In this document: piece by piece, positions 45,357-57,779 of the stretch | How the letters are laid out: each line of letters opens with the position of its first letter | Numbering within the stretch: position 1 is the first letter of the stretch | Source of the DNA: Russula earlei | Lineage: Eukaryota > Basidiomycota > Agaricomycetes > Russulales > Russulaceae | Assembly (NCBI GenBank): GCA_025769875.1 | Contig: JAGFNK010000007.1 | Location: 275,301 to 339,300, forward strand | Reading direction: 5' to 3' | Length of the DNA stretch: 64,000 nt | Position numbers and translations under genes: made by a program | The notes under the pieces: generated by a model | The model's input: the letters and a program-made list of their open reading frames with translations, nothing else | What the model was told of the DNA's origin: nothing | Databases searched by the model: none

Positions 45357-45848
45357 TGTCACCGACTGGGGGCGGTGTCACTGACAAATCGTTTCACAAG
45401 TGAGGCGTGCGCACTGAGTCGAGCGAGACAACAAGTTCTCATGAGAATCGGGGATCTCGGTGACAACACAGCAAAGGCTAGTGTGTACCGCGGAGTGGAA
45501 AGACAATGAATAAGTCTTCGCGTTCAAAGACTTAGAGAGTGGAAGAAGTTTCTGAGTCGATTGCTTGATTCCCTGCAAGCCTACAGTCCCGAAGCTCGAA
45601 TCCAGTGATATTCACAAGAGAACAAGCTTAGGGCTTGTTCTCTGCTACTGACAGGTTTATATAGACAATTATGCCCTATATCAAATAGTAGACATGAGGT
45701 AGCAATGAGACGATCGAGACTGGAACACGCTGGAAAGTAATGGTACATGCAAGGCTAGGTGAGTCATATGAACGCGCGGGAATCGTGAGGCTGTCCGGGT
45801 AGGCTTGTCCGGTTGCTGGTTCGGTCCGAGGGACCAGTATCTGTGACA
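45357..45848 (-). repeat. Gypsy 2 5' LTR
   Basis: 492 bp, flanked outside by GCAGA. Confidence 0.93.
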
Positions 45849-46224
45849 GCAGAAGCGGATCGGACCCATGGAGAAGAAGGTGGAAATCCTGAAGATTGCG
45901 CATATTTGAAGGCTCGATAAGGAAATGGGTAAGGAATCTCATCGCAGTTCGGGCCTCCAGTGGGGAGCAAGGGATGGAACAGAACATCTTTTCGGGGGGG
46001 TTGAAGGTGTGAATAGCAGACCACAGTCCAAGAGACGCATATCTGCTCGGTTCATGTAGTGTCACTTCTGAGCCCCCTTCACTTGTGTCATTCGCCTCAA
46101 GCCCACAGCAGTGCAAGTACTCTGGTAAGAGCGATCGACCTATGGATTGTGAAGCAAGTACCAATGTTCAAAGATCGTCATTGTCCAGATGGGTGGAAAT
46201 CATAAGAAGTAGTTCGACAGGCAT
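45849..46224 (-). pseudogene. F-box-like gene, left copy, 5' part
   Basis: The complement of 46224-45849 matches 62742-63117 of the right copy. The start codon is kept, but codon 19 (CGA in the right copy, in NDDLRTL) is TGA here, a C-to-T change at a CpG. Gypsy 2 then interrupts the gene after HGSDPLL. Two independent lesions make this copy dead. Confidence 0.88.
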
Positions 46225-47074
46225 GTCCTGGATCCCTGTGCACTACAAAAGTTGTTACGGAATGGAAATTTGCATGAACAGTCAGTGTACAAGGTGTGTT
46301 TGATGCTGCTGTACTTGGCATCTCTTAACTGCCTTCCAATGATTATAATCGGTTGATGAGCAAAAGCGCCGTTTCTGCTCATTTCCGTCTGGTGGGCGCT
46401 CCAACTGTTGGGTTTATGAGCGGAGGACAGTCAGACATATGCATTGGCACAGAGGCTCACCCAGTGACATTTGCAATTGCGTGGTGGTGATGGTGGTGGT
46501 GACACAGTATTCCCTCGTCGTTTGACTGCAGTCAAATGGTGAAGGGGATTAAGCAATGAAGGGTTCAATACCATGCTTGCGATCGGGTTGTTGTGATACA
46601 GAGGCGATTGTCACCGTCATGGTCTCCATGGGTTTAAATACCTTGAGAAGGTGCAGGTACTATTGTGGGCTCAAACTGTATATTCAGGAGATCGAGACGC
46701 ATATGCGTATACATTGGCAGCTCGTCGTAATTGGTTAGGGAGAAACGAGTCATTATCACATGACGAGGATAATTGTTATCGCCAACAAGCACGATGATGA
46801 GCGACCAACAGTTAGTGCGTTTTGGAAGAGATAGAAGACATTCTTATGTGTACTTCTCAAAAGCATAGAACACAGTGCCCTTTTGCAGCACTGTCGAGGA
46901 GAGAAGGGTATCACCCAGCACACATGTTCATGAGAGCGGCACTAACTTTGGGGATAATTGTTCTTGCCGTGGGTGCCTATAGGGCGGTCCCTTACGCTTA
47001 GAGGTGAGATCATTAGTGGGTCTGAGCATCAGACTGCGTAATAAAAGGTCCATACTTACCATGAGGTTTTATCA
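46225..47074. other. Spacer between left F-box-like and SAP-like copies
   Basis: It mirrors 61882-62741. No ORF with recognisable content was seen; both divergent genes probably have their promoters here. Confidence 0.5.
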
Positions 47075-47888
47075 ATGTATACGATCGACCACGCCGAGCG
47101 TGCTCTTCGGCAACACGATCCGACTGAGAAGACCCTCAAACGATACAGTATTCCTGTACTACAGGAGTTATGTGTCAAGCGCAGGCATTGATGTGGGTGG
47201 CTCAAGTCACCCGCTGAAGAAGCCATATATCGATGCACTATTGATCCACATGAGATGAACTCACCGTCGCTTGTCCTTTATTCACCATGGAAGCCTAGCA
47301 GTGGGCAGCATAGTCGCAGGGACAGGGATCAATTAAGATTGAAGATTCGACTTCCGAATTTCTTGCCTCAACGCGTGATTACTCTCCCAAGACCTGACGG
47401 CACCTCTGAGCAGAGCATCGCCGATGAAAACCGAGGCCATCAACAGCAAGAACACAGCGATGAACCAGCAAGCACTTTCTGATTTACACAGCCCACAGCA
47501 GCGGAGCATTCACACAGCGAGGTCGACACATTCTATGTCCAGCATGCATTGACTCCAGCACCGACAGACGATCAAGAGAAGATGCCTGACTGGAAATACT
47601 GATTGTACGTCTGCTCCTGGGTGTCAGTCAAACACAATTGCAATTCCAAGCAAACGATCCTACCCTTTTGGGAAGGATGCGCCGAGGAAAAAAAGAAAAG
47701 TGGAAAGTTACATCCTTGTGAGGATTTACGAACAACGAAAGGACCTGGAACATATGAATGAGATCGAATATCCCTTGATGCCAGACGGTGGACTTGATCT
47801 TGTGGGGTTATCTCAAAAATTAAACAGTCAGACAGTGCCAGGCAAGTCGGTTCAATATCATACCGATCTGTGGCATTGGCTATGCTGA
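47075..47888 (+). pseudogene. SAP-domain nuclear protein, left copy
   Basis: ATG 47075 opens MYTIDHAERALRQHDPTEKT, then a SAP motif, LKRYSIPVLQELCVKR / GIDVGG..LKKPYIDALLIH, a helix-extended-helix fold that binds scaffold or AT-rich DNA. The two halves are in different frames because of the A in CAG at 47182-47184; without it the reading is KRGIDVGG. An intron (GTGAG to GCAG in the right copy) probably follows. The C-terminal part has a basic GKKRKVESYILV segment and ends LWHWLC at 47888. The middle cannot be read in a single frame. CAG/CTG insertions relative to the right copy also occur at 47299-47301, 47590-47592, 47825-47827 and, downstream, 47957-47959. Confidence 0.5.
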
Positions 47889-48344
47889 CTGTCTCCTAAG
47901 GTGCTGGATGCCCGCTCTTCACGACCGTGGTTTAGCAAGCGCCTTGTTTTGGAAAGCAGGTGCCATTAGGCTGTTGAAAGCAAAAGAAGGGTATTTATGG
48001 GTGGTAGTTCAATCATCCTCGTAGCTGCTCAGTGATCGGAGGGTATAAACCACTACTGCAAGATCCCTGTTTCAGCCAACCCCATGCCTCTGTCTGTCCA
48101 GATATAACGACCCCTCGTCGTCATCCCAAATTTACAGGCTTCTTTCATGCCAGCATTAAGTATCCACTGTACAAGAAACTGTGCATACAACCAATGCGTT
48201 TGTCCGACGGGATAGGACCTCAAATTATAGGAGTGTTACGATAGACTGGCAAATGATGGGGGGAGACGGAAAAACGAACATGATTGTTGTGGAAGGTAGC
48301 GGCTGTCTCGTTGCAACGGTCCATGTTATGAGGAGACATAACAT

Positions 48345-49316
48345 CTATCGAGAATGTAACATAACAAGGCAGGCGAAATGGATTTCTTTGACATGGGGTG
48401 CCATTATAGACCATTTGCTTTGACACTGCTTTGGTGTCCGGGTCGCTCCCATGGCCTTTGAAATGGAAACCCAAAATCCTTGAGCGGACATGTCCGATTT
48501 ACCTTCCCGGGCCAACTCCTCAATTGCGTGATGAAGTTGGCCTTCCTCCTCCGAAGACCAGGCTCCTTTTCCATACAGATGCAGCGTCAGAAGGTCTTGA
48601 TAGAACACATATCAGGAGACATACCTCTCCGTCTGATGCCCTGATATTGTGTGTGTTGGCGAAACCGGTCGCTACAGTCGGCCGGTGAGCGCTGCACTAA
48701 TTCTGCGACTGGCAACCCAGTCATTTCCTTTCTTCTGGACAGCTCTGTTGGGAGGAGGGAGATAAGAAAGGAAACATGTGGAGACTGACAGACGTCTCAC
48801 CTGCGCAGCTGCTCATCCTCCGCAGCCCCCCACTTCCCTGCTTTAGCAAGGGGATCACGCGCACGCCGAACGTGGTAAAAGACGGACTTGACCCCCCTCT
48901 GGGGCACAGGCACGAGCTAAAGCACACATATAACACATATATCGGCATTACTTGAGTATACACCGACCGATGCGGCTCCAAAACCCATTAGTAGGCTGGG
49001 AAGAGTATATGAGATCATCCAACTGCTCGTCATCCAGGTCATTTTCCTAAACGGCAGTGCGTTAGCAAAACAAATGATGATTCCAATGCATTGTGCACCT
49101 TCTTGTATGTCCCTAATGTGGCATGAACTTGTCCTACCTCCTCCCTAGTGAACGGACCCTTACGACATGATATGCCTGAGCAAGTTGAAAATCACGTCTG
49201 AGGCTAGAAACTTCAAAAGCTCACTCACCAGCGTCCCCGAATTGCTTGACACTCATCCATTGTGTTGCTAGGAACTCGGGTATGTCCTCTGGAGATACAG
49301 TACAATGCTGATTCAT
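48345..49316 (-). pseudogene. Myb/SANT three-repeat protein, left copy
   Basis: A mirror copy of the right-arm gene at 59645-60614, with the same start, introns and stop. One insertion (complement CTG; CAG on + at 48907-48909, where the right copy has CG) shifts the frame at the start of exon 4, in the second Myb-like repeat, so this copy would be truncated as read. Another difference changes SARGF to SAQGF near the end. See the right copy for domain details. Confidence 0.75.
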
Positions 49317-49890
49317 ATGCTATATTTCCTGGAGGACATTAGTGAATGCGGAGGGACATACTTCGTTCCGACATATGCAATTGAGTATAACCAGGTGGAA
49401 CGCAAAAAGGGGAAATGTTCATAGGTGGCGAGTTAAGTATCTGTCTACTACACGGCCGCTACGAGCCGGAGTCGCAGGCCGAAGTGGCCACAGGAAGGAA
49501 TTATTGCAGCAAGTCCCAAGTCTAATATAATAAGATTATTTCAGTGTCTCACTGTGGGGCACGAACACTGAGGATCCAAGGCGAACTATCTGAGTGTACA
49601 AGTAAGGCCGCTACGAGGTACGCGCATGCACGCATACACACTGGTAACTATCCCCGCTCGATTTTTTTTGTGGATGGCGAGCGAGATCCGCCCCCTTTTG
49701 TCCCATTGAGTGAGTCATCCACAGCGCGATTGTGCATTCAAATTGCCGCCTTTTGATCTAATTTAATAGACCGTCATGTGTTTTGCCGAGTGGATTATTG
49801 TCAGCGCATATGCATATATTAGGGGCCAATCGACCGAGTTCACATAGTGCCAAAACCCCAACTCCATATCCAACCGTCCTTTATCACCTC

Positions 49891-51425
49891 ATGTCCCAAC
49901 ACGCCGGCATCCCAGTTGAGTCATTTCTCTCATTGCGTCTTCTCTGCTGAGTAAAATTGTAGAACCAGGGGGCTCCTCGTTTCACTGTTGCCACTCGATC
50001 AGCCCATCCCTTTGACTTTGAAGACGACGAGATGCAGTCCGATGACCCGGACATCCCCTATGATGACGACCTGAATATGGACACTGACATGGAGCATACA
50101 ATTGGCACAGGTCAGTGCACGGGCGTTGACCGACTTGTGCTCAATTGTCTGCAGGCAGCCTTGGCCTTAGTATGAGCGCATTCAATCAGCTCGTTAATGC
50201 TGCTTCTGAGACAGCAGCCGTGGCGGTCATGAGAGCCATGAGAGCTGGGGACATGAATCCACCTAATAATGTTCCTGCTCCTCCTGAAGATCCAGGTACC
50301 ACCGGAAACGAATTGGACACGGGTGTTCCCAAGCCTTTCCAATGTATGTGTTTCCTGGCTCTATGACCTTTTGTTGTCATCACTTTTGCAGCCCCACACG
50401 GTAAGAAGAAGACTCCTCGTGCAAACCAGAACAAACTTGTGGATGTATGTTGTTCTACCTCCCATTCATTGTTGCTACTGACGTCTCTCTCCTAGGAGGC
50501 AATGCGCAAGTTCCTGGATAACAAAGGTGCTCTTGCAAGAAGGGATTTCTTCCCTGACGAACCCGACAAGCGAATGGTTGATGCGTTCGAACAGTATGGT
50601 GTTGGTGGCCCGAATCCCGATGCTCCTCGTGTTTCCTTGACACAGACCTTCAAGGGAAAATGGAACAAGGAGGTGGTTGACCTGCTCACGACAGCTTTTA
50701 TCACAGATGTCAAAAAGGGAGCATATCAGCCCATCCAGCACAATTGGACGCAGATGACCAAGGATAATGTAAGGAAGAGGTGCCAGAGCAAGCTATATCG
50801 CACACAGTACATTTGCCGGACAGGAAAGCGCCCATATACAGATAAGGTTGCCCGGATGTATCAAAGGCGGCAGGAGGTTTGTCTTCTCATCGGCGCGTCA
50901 CACCTTTCACTGACCTTTCCATAGACGTACTACAGAAGGAGGAAGATATGTGAGTTTAACAGCCATAGAGACTCAGAAACATGGAAGCGTGTGGGCATAT
51001 TGCTGGACGTCCTTGGCCCTCAGGGTACAAGTGATGATGAGACCGACGACAATTCAAACCATTCGAATCGAGACTCACGCTTTAAGACCCTCCGGCGTCT
51101 TGATATGGGTTTTCTGAATCCTGCCATGGCCGACATATGGGCAGCGGTGGAATCATATCCATTGTCTCTCTGCCCCTCACGTGGAAACCGGTCTTTCAAA
51201 CACATTGCGAAGGCCAAAAGTGTCAGCAAGCGTGCGCCACTGCCAGGTCTTCCATTGAACTTTTACAACCCACAGTGGTTGCCGAAAAGTCCTCCCCACT
51301 TTCAGAAGCTTGTAAAGGCAGAGTTCCCTCTTCCCATCCTGGTGAGTTATCATTTCATTTATTATCAGAAGCTTCACATCTGTACTTAGGCCCCCTACGA
51401 AAGCAACTACATGGGGCAGATATAG
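49891..51425 (+). CDS. Conserved-looking basidiomycete protein, 415 aa, unknown
   Basis: Seven exons join in frame: 49891-49914, 49963-50110, 50155-50343, 50392-50444, 50496-50876, 50925-51341 and 51390-51425. The introns are 44-51 nt, all GT..AG. The protein has an acidic N-terminal region (DDPDIPYDDDLNMDTDMEH), a basic patch (GKKKTPRANQNK), a central domain with FLDNKGALARRDFFPDEP, GKWNKEVVDLLTTAFITDV and VARMYQRRQETYYRRRKICE, and a Trp/Pro-rich end (FYNPQWLPKSPPHF..APYESNYMGQI). I recognise no named domain. Genes of this look often lie beside Tnp2-type transposases in basidiomycetes, and here the divergently placed Tnp2 ends 353 bp away, so an accessory or DNA-binding role is possible. No damage is seen. 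Confidence 0.72.
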
Positions 51426-51777
51426 GACAAAATTTCTGGTCCAAGCATGGTTAGATTGCGATTTTCCCTCTTGTGTCTTCCATTACTTACCATACCTTAC
51501 AGGTTCTATGTGATGCGGGCAATGTATGTGTGGCATAGATATGGGTAATGAAGGATTCGCATCGTATCATCATTGTCGGGTGACTTGATATGAAATGATA
51601 TACTACATCCGAGTTACATCCGAGTGTCAAGAACTAGAGGGATCTGCAGCGCTTGTCTCGATGGCGCTGAGGCCCGTCAAAAGTCCTGAAAACTAATGGT
51701 CAGTTGTGATTTCCAATCAAGATGACATGACTGACTCAGGTCAGCGGTTTCATCACCAGGATCTGGTGGTCCCAGTC

Positions 51778-54700
51778 TCAGTAAATAGCACGGTAGATGT
51801 CGCAATTTCCTGGCACTATCGTTACTTCTTTCTGTGTCTCCGATGACCACAGATTTGCACTGAAATCTGGGTAACGTGCGAAAGGGTTCGGAAGAGATGT
51901 CAGAGGCGCAAGATAGCAGTGAACAGCTAGGAATAGCTTTTCTTCGCTATCCTGTATAAGGAATATTGCGCGGACGATTCCTGGAACCAGGGAATTAGCA
52001 CTACCCGTGTCTTGGAAGAAAATGACACCATGTCTCTTTGATGTGCGATAAGTCGTAAATTCACGGCCGTAAATTGTCACCCTGTCCTGGAAGTTGACTC
52101 CATCCTGAAAATTCCCCAATTCACATTGCAGATTGCTCTTGTACTTGTTCATTGCATCGTTAATAACGTCACTTAGTGGCCTTAATCTCGGTGTAGCCAC
52201 CTTCGAGGATTCATCTATGCGGCTGTCATCTCCCTGTCCCAAAGTATCTTAGTCAAGTGCGTACCTGTTTTCTTACTGCCGAATGGACGTTCCCTGATTG
52301 CGATGCTATCTTTCCATGCATCCAGACAGCGTAAACGTTGAATAGTTGCCTGCATGGTCAACTTGGCAGAGAAGGCCACAAACATACCCTTCTCCATTTC
52401 GCCTTTGTTTCTCGTAAGTGTGTTGCAACCGGAGGAAAGGAGTCTCACGTACCTGGCTTATTGTTCGTGTTTGAGCGCTGCAAATCACCTATGACCCTTT
52501 CAAACAGAAACATCCACCAGCCCTGAACAGGGCCATATAAACGAAGGTAATTGCCGACAAGGAGGGCATTGAGATGGTTGGGGCGGAAACGCTGGGTGGG
52601 TCGGAGCTCCCTCAGCATTTTAAGGTAATTTTTCATGGTCTTCTTATATTCTTTGATGTGCTTGGCTGATATATGTTGAGACGTTGCCCATCTGATCGCA
52701 GTGGCGAGTAGGAAAGTACTCTGCACCAGTTTCGCCCTGTATTTGTCCACCTGCGCCCCTGATGCATGTCGCAGTGTCTCGATTTGAAGCAGCAACACTG
52801 GTATGTTGAACTCGAAGCACGATCTCCATTCATCAGCCTTCAGCTTACCATGTGATACCTGCCCTAAATTAGTAGGAGGGGCCGCGTGCCAGCGAGGGCG
52901 TGTAGTAGCCACTATGTCATCCCGAATAACCTTCAAGTCGTTTGGAGAAATCCCCACTCCTTGCAATGTCTTCAAACCCCTCTGTCCTTTAGCGATCTCC
53001 TTTACTATGCCTTCGCCAACGATGTCTGAGACAGAAGAGCTCACCCAATTTGAGAGGGATTCCTAAATCACTCCCCCATATGAGCATATGTAGTGAGATA
53101 CGAGTATGTCTCATACCTTAATGCACTTGATTAGATCTTCTTTACAGGGCTCACCAGACTGCTTCATGCCAACGCCCCTTTCATCACAAAGGACCTTCAG
53201 CACGTCAACCGATAATGTCGTCAGATCAACAGACTTGGGCCTGGTATGCAGTAGCATCTTTCTTGTGGCTTCTAAGTCTGATGTTGCCTTCGCGAGTTTT
53301 GGCTTGCACGTTCCTGCCAAAACCATCCCGAGCACTGTTCGTGCATGGTATTGCAATAAGCCGATGAAGAAGAGGTGCATGCAGTCCACAGGGACCATGG
53401 TGGTAGGGTCCCAGTATTCTAGTTCCATCAGGACTGAGTGACGCACGCCAGTTTTGCTGTATAGCTGCTTCTGTTCCTTCTGTGACGTTGCATTCCACCA
53501 TTTCTGGGCATCGTCTTGAACCTCCTGAATAGTGCGCACACTCCATGAGTCCGGATCCTCCTCTTTTGTGGTATTCCTATCAATGAAGTTTGAAATACCC
53601 ATGATCTTCCGAGCCATTGGCAGGTCATTTACTGAGAGGGCGATTGCTGAGCAGGACAAGTCGGCCATAAGGATAATCGTGCGTCTTGTATATTTCTCCA
53701 TGTGCCCAGGATTCCTTCATGACTTCAACGAGGGGACATAAGAACTGGTCGATTTCCTCACCTGAAGGCTCGCGAGGCCCAGGGATGATGCCAACAAGGC
53801 AGAGGTTTTCGTGTTTATGCCGCATGTCTGGTGGCAATAGGAGGCAGGACAGGACTATGGAACCCACAGACGCGACCTTCCCAGCGATCTTATTATGATA
53901 TGGGTTGAAGAAATCCACGGAGAGACACCACAATAGGCAAAGTTCATCATGTTGTCCACCAGAGAGGAAAGGTATGCCGTCTGGCCCTTTGAGTGCCCTG
54001 ACGCCATCTGCGATGACGATATCATCGACAGTCCCAGTGCACACGCGCTCTCGAGATCGTTTAAGCGCAGCCTCTACCCCCGGTCTGGACAACAGGCGTG
54101 CTACAAAGTCATGGAAGTCTTGCATAATGAAGGGACGCTTAGGTACGCCAATGCTCTTCCCATCCAGTGTTGACCCCACTCTGAGGAGGTCAAATCTACC
54201 TCGAACTTGACATGGCTCGCTGGTGCAATCATATGGATAAACTGCGATTCCATCTTCATCTTGTGAAGGATACGTGGAGCTACATGCTGGGCAGCATGCG
54301 TACGTGATAGTCTTCGGGACTCCAAGCAATTTCCGAGCAACCCTGATGTCGCCTGGAAAGGTTCGGAGGATCTGCTCGTCGGTATTTGACAAGCTGGCCC
54401 TTGACTTTCTGAAGACCTCCTTAAGTGATTTGAGTCTGATGTTGCTCAACTTTCGAGTTGAGTGGTCCAGAGTGTCCTGGACAAGCAGTTCAAACAGACT
54501 TCGCAGTAGGAGTGAGTCACATTCTGCCAAGCTGCGAATGAATTCATCTGTTGCTAATGTCAGTGTGTGCGTATGTCCACAGCTGAGATCCTCACTCGGC
54601 GGTTCTGCACCAATTATCCTCCGTGTTGAGACCAACTTGCCTGTTTCAGCAAGGAGTGCTCCTTTCAAGTCGTTCACATCCTCAATATTCTTCTGTAAGT

Positions 54701-55109
54701 ACATCTTCAGGCCTTCCTTCATGGTCATTCCTAGTGAACCGACTGGAAACCAGAGCGTATTGATGGCCGCCAACGTTGTCTCCATGTTTGTTTGGTGCGT
54801 TTTGATCATGTTAAGCAATGCTCTGGTAGGTGGTGATGCCAGGGCTTGACTTTTCAATGACAGCGTGGCCTGGCTTTGAGAAATGGCCCTCTTCTCCAGC
54901 TCAACCAAGGAATTCAGTGTTTTGGGGTCAGAAGTCATAAGTGATATTCGTCCTGGGGTGCTAATTTGACGGCATCTCGCATGCCCCTGGCGTGATCCCA
55001 CATTGCAGTGTGGTCCCCGACTCGTCAATGTGTGGCGATGATCCAGAAATTGTTTTGGATTGTTCAAACGGGTCATTCTGGACGCATATGCGATGATCTG
55101 TGTTCGCAT
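51778..55109 (-). pseudogene. Tnp2 (CACTA/CMC) transposase
   Basis: Reads from 55109 down to 51778. Exon 1 has a Cys-rich segment (CCPACSSTY), then FIMQDFHDFVARLL, LWCLSVDFFNPYHNKIAGK and VGIIPGPREPSGEEIDQFL. After about 53650 the next frame carries VNDLPMARKIMGISN, LEYWDPTTMVPVDCMHLFF and a SAP-like LTTLSVDVLKVLCDERG. An intron (about 53109-53067) leads to IRDDIVATTRPRWHAAPPTN, HGKLKADEWRSCFEF, LVGNYLRLYGPVQGWWMFLF and ERVIGDLQRSNTNN; later exons end at 51778. This is the standard Tnp2 architecture. The frame change at 53652-53654 is CAG on + (CTG on the coding strand); with CG instead it reads GRLVRSAIALSVNDLP, as the family expects. It may be intact if that base is an artefact. Confidence 0.85.
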
Positions 55110-55680
55110 TGGGCTGTCACAAGTTTAATCAGACATGCTACATAAGGAATATCAAAGTTGACGGCATGCCTTATTAAGATTGTGATAAGATTGTGAGGCA
55201 TCAAATTCCCCATGACTGCTTTTTGGTCTTATTGTCGACAAGTTTGCCGTTGCAGCCAAAGTAAGCACAGTAGCAGACAGGCATGATGGCAATTCTATGG
55301 TGTAATGCACCTCCATATGGTGGGTTTTAACTGCCAAATATGAAGCCATTCCTCAGCGCTATCCCTTCTTGAACGAATTGACGCCTTGTACATCAATTTT
55401 CGTGGTGATCTTGTTTCATGGGTCTCAGTTCTGCATGTCATGTACCCTAATGGGCTTCGTTGTTTCCTCTTTATCCTCTTGACGCTCATTTTCTTTTCTT
55501 ATTCTCTCTAACAAATGACCAGTAACCAGGGATCATCGCAGCCCTACAACACTTCTATTGCATTACGTTTTGTCCCTTGTTCTTCGTGAGTGGTTGTATT
55601 TCTGAGCTTCAACAACAAACCAGGTAGGCGACTGCTATTTAAAATATCAGTACTTCTCACATTAATTACTATCTTTCCCC

Positions 55681-56375
55681 ATGCCTTGCATATGTCCTCG
55701 CTGCCATCATCGCCGCTTCCTCCCTCACTTCTCACCAGGAACAATGAGATGCCGATTCAGTCCAGAGTTGGTTCCTCCACTGCCTCATGCCATGATGCAT
55801 GTGTTCCCGACATCGGAAAATAGTCACGCCAGTGGAATGTCCATCTCCGCACCTCCATCGCCACTGACGCCAACAACGCCATCTTCACCACTCATACCCA
55901 AGCCCTCAGGAGAGGTCGGTCGCGTCGGACGTGGGGGATACGCACTCAAGAATGTCCTTGAGCAAGAGCACAGATGGGAAAGTGGACTCTACCCTAAAAT
56001 TAGAGTATAACCAACTTGTGCAGGGCGCAATTATCATGCTCAAATCTTTTCAGGAGAGAGTATGCACTCTGGCAGACACATATTTGGACACATCAGTTCC
56101 ATATTCCCTTCAAATCAAGGACAAACTTATGCTTCTCTGTGAACTGGTGCGATATTTTGTCAATTGTTCAATGTAAAATTGATCATGTCAGGCAGGCTTC
56201 CACAGAATTTCCAATACTCCTCAAGTTTGAGAACAACTGGGTAGTACATGACTATCTACGTGTCTATTTGAAGAACAGCACCCAGAAAGCCAGAAAGAAT
56301 CAGCAGGATAAGGATAAGGAGCTTGCAGCTGCTGCCAAGGGCAAAGGTAGAGGTGTGTACGCTGGCAACTCCTAG
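55681..56375 (+). CDS. Small ORF beside Tnp2, about 198 aa
   Basis: Exons 55681-56004, 56054-56146 and 56196-56375 with two 49 nt introns (56005-56053, 56147-56195). The first in-frame ATG is 55681, but 55743 is also possible. A Ser/Thr/Pro-rich N-terminal third is followed by PSGEVGRVGRGGYALKNVLE, HRWESGLYPKIRERV, LDTSVPYSLQIKDKL, EFPILLKFENNWVVHDYLR and a Lys/Gln-rich tail (TQKARKNQQDKDKELAAAAK). I recognise the overall look from basidiomycete genes found near transposases but not a named family. It stands 570 bp from the Tnp2 start, divergent, so a shared control region is possible. Confidence 0.6.
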
Positions 56376-56612
56376 AGTCCATGATTCTAATCACCCGCTC
56401 AATCAGCCAATTGACTGGCAAGAGCTTTGCTGTATTGCAACAGACTTATTAGTCTGGAAGTCATCGCACACCTACCTTTGGCCTATGTCAGATCGACCAA
56501 TGCGAATTTTATTATCTGGCAGCTCGTTTCGATTATCTTGCTTAGATCTTATCATACGCAGGGAAGACTGCCCCGTTGCGACGACTGCCCCTGCCTGATT
56601 TGGATCTGAGCC

Positions 56613-56658
56613 CGTGGCTCGAGCGGGCTCGAGCGGCTAACTAGCCCACTTAGCCACG
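56613..56658. repeat. Nested GC-rich hairpin
   Basis: CGTGGCT (56613-56619) pairs with AGCCACG (56652-56658), enclosing a tandem CGAGCGGGCTCGAGCGG and an inner GGCTA/TAGCC pairing. It lies between two genes; it could be a terminator-like or element-end structure. Confidence 0.4.
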
Positions 56659-56826
56659 AGCCAATCAGTAGCTCGACTCACTCAATTCTATTCAGCTCGA
56701 GTGCATAACTCAGAAAGCGTGGCAGGAACATATGAGCGGGCGGGAGCTCAATATGTAAATCCCGCCCCCACCATTTTTCGTTCACATCTCCTCGCAGCTC
56801 TCCATTTCGAGGGTCCCTTCTCAGAC

Positions 56827-57513
56827 ATGTCCGAAGCCAAAGAAATTCTTGTTCACAGACGCGGTGGTTTTATGTCCGCGTCATGGTCCCCGTTTGGCAG
56901 AAGCGGCCAAAAGACTTATCATCATAAGCCTTTGACTTGGACTTGGAGATACAACGAAAGGCTGCGCGTCATCACACATCCGTCCCACTGCATTCCTTGC
57001 CGGAGGTGGCAGGAGCATCACCTCGCAGCTACAATGGATGACGAAGAAAAGTCTGAAGAAGAAAAGTCGCTGGACTCTGCATATCAAGCCCGTGACCATG
57101 CCGCTTCTCGTCCTTTCCAGGGAAGGATTGATCGTCTTGAACAGGAGCGGGACAACTTCCTCGAAGAGCTTGCAGCGCTGCGTCAGGAACTTGGAAATGC
57201 ACGAACGAAGCTGAAGGAGAGCCTCAACGCGCGCAATGACCTACAGCGCGCCCTTGTGGATCGTGCCGTCGATCAGCCACGCAAGACTGTGGGCTGCACT
57301 CCTGCCTCCCCATCATGCTCATCCGGACAGCATAAACACCTGCGCCTCACGACCATCGCTCATCAAGACTCCTCAACCCCACTATGTCATGCAGAGCGGG
57401 ACGTCATTGCCATTGACTGCGAATCTGAGCAGGATGTACCGTATGTCCCCCCTCCACTCCCACCTATTGCTATGACTCATCGCTGCTCTGACTCCAGGAC
57501 TTCACAGGATTGA
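56827..57513 (+). CDS. Coiled-coil protein A (paralog of the 58608 gene)
   Basis: ATG 56827 (MSEAKEILVH) is the best start; an upstream in-frame ATG at 56701 is less likely. It shows LTWTWRYNERLRVITHPSHC followed by PC (a CxxC-like pair), an acidic stretch (MDDEEKSEEEKSLD), a coiled coil (RIDRLEQERDNFLEELAALR.., about residues 105-150), a Ser/His-rich linker and a short acidic motif VIAIDCESEQDVP. A 57 nt GTATGT..CAG intron (57441-57497) is likely near the end because the donor is conserved in the paralog; skipping it leaves the frame unchanged. Order and wording match the paralog 1.8 kb downstream. Function unknown. Confidence 0.65.
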   Translation: MSEAKEILVHRRGGFMSASWSPFGRSGQKTYHHKPLTWTWRYNERLRVITHPSHCIPCRRWQEHHLAATMDDEEKSEEEKSLDSAYQARDHAASRPFQGRIDRLEQERDNFLEELAALRQELGNARTKLKESLNARNDLQRALVDRAVDQPRKTVGCTPASPSCSSGQHKHLRLTTIAHQDSSTPLCHAERDVIAIDCESEQDVPYVPPPLPPIAMTHRCSDSRTSQD

Positions 57514-57779
57514 TATATGATATAGCATGTACCATAGCAGGTTGTTCATGACAATGTCAATATGTTCCATGGTTTGATACAGTCCTCGTAGATTTACTAC
57601 GATATGACGCTTCAAACTTAATACATGCCATTGATATGAACTCCGTGCACTTGGCACTATGGCCGGCAAAAGCGTACGACGTCACTGGGATCATAGATCT
57701 GCCTCAGGGCTGGCCGAACGACAAGCATTCCTGACCAGATTCACAAAACACTTTACATACGTGAGCACGCCAGATCCAG

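Larger units (their letters stand above)
32882..45848 (-). mobile_element. Gypsy 2: Ty3/gypsy chromovirus, carrying copia 3 and a MITE
   Basis: LTRs 45357-45848 (5') and 32882-33373 (3') are 492 bp each, with ends TGTCAC..GTGACA. The target duplication GCAGA (32877-32881 and 45849-45853) is perfect, and the uninterrupted target can be read at about 63110 in the right arm. Order on the minus strand: gag, zinc knuckle, protease, RT, RNase H, integrase, chromodomain, then an extra 383-codon ORF, polypurine tract (AACAAGGGGGTGA) and LTR. The pol frame has four premature stops, all TGA, and no frameshift. Differences between the LTRs are largely CpG transitions (e.g. CGCGCG against CAAGTG). Confidence 0.95.
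31900..49650. repeat. Left arm of a large inverted duplication (interrupted by gypsy 2)
   Basis: Apart from the 13 kb gypsy 2 insertion, this arm is the near-identical reverse complement of 59311-64000. Corresponding points: 31990 with 64000, 46224 with 62742, 48345 with 60614, 49316 with 59645, 49650 with 59311. The arm is about 4.7 kb without the insertion and may be longer, as the right arm leaves the window. The inner ends are sharp: homology stops after CACTGGTAACTA. Confidence 0.92.

Noticed and set aside
49446..49457. Firm CACTA element border with target duplication
   Set aside because: Flanks read GTC on the left and GAC on the right, inverted rather than direct, so no target duplication is shown.
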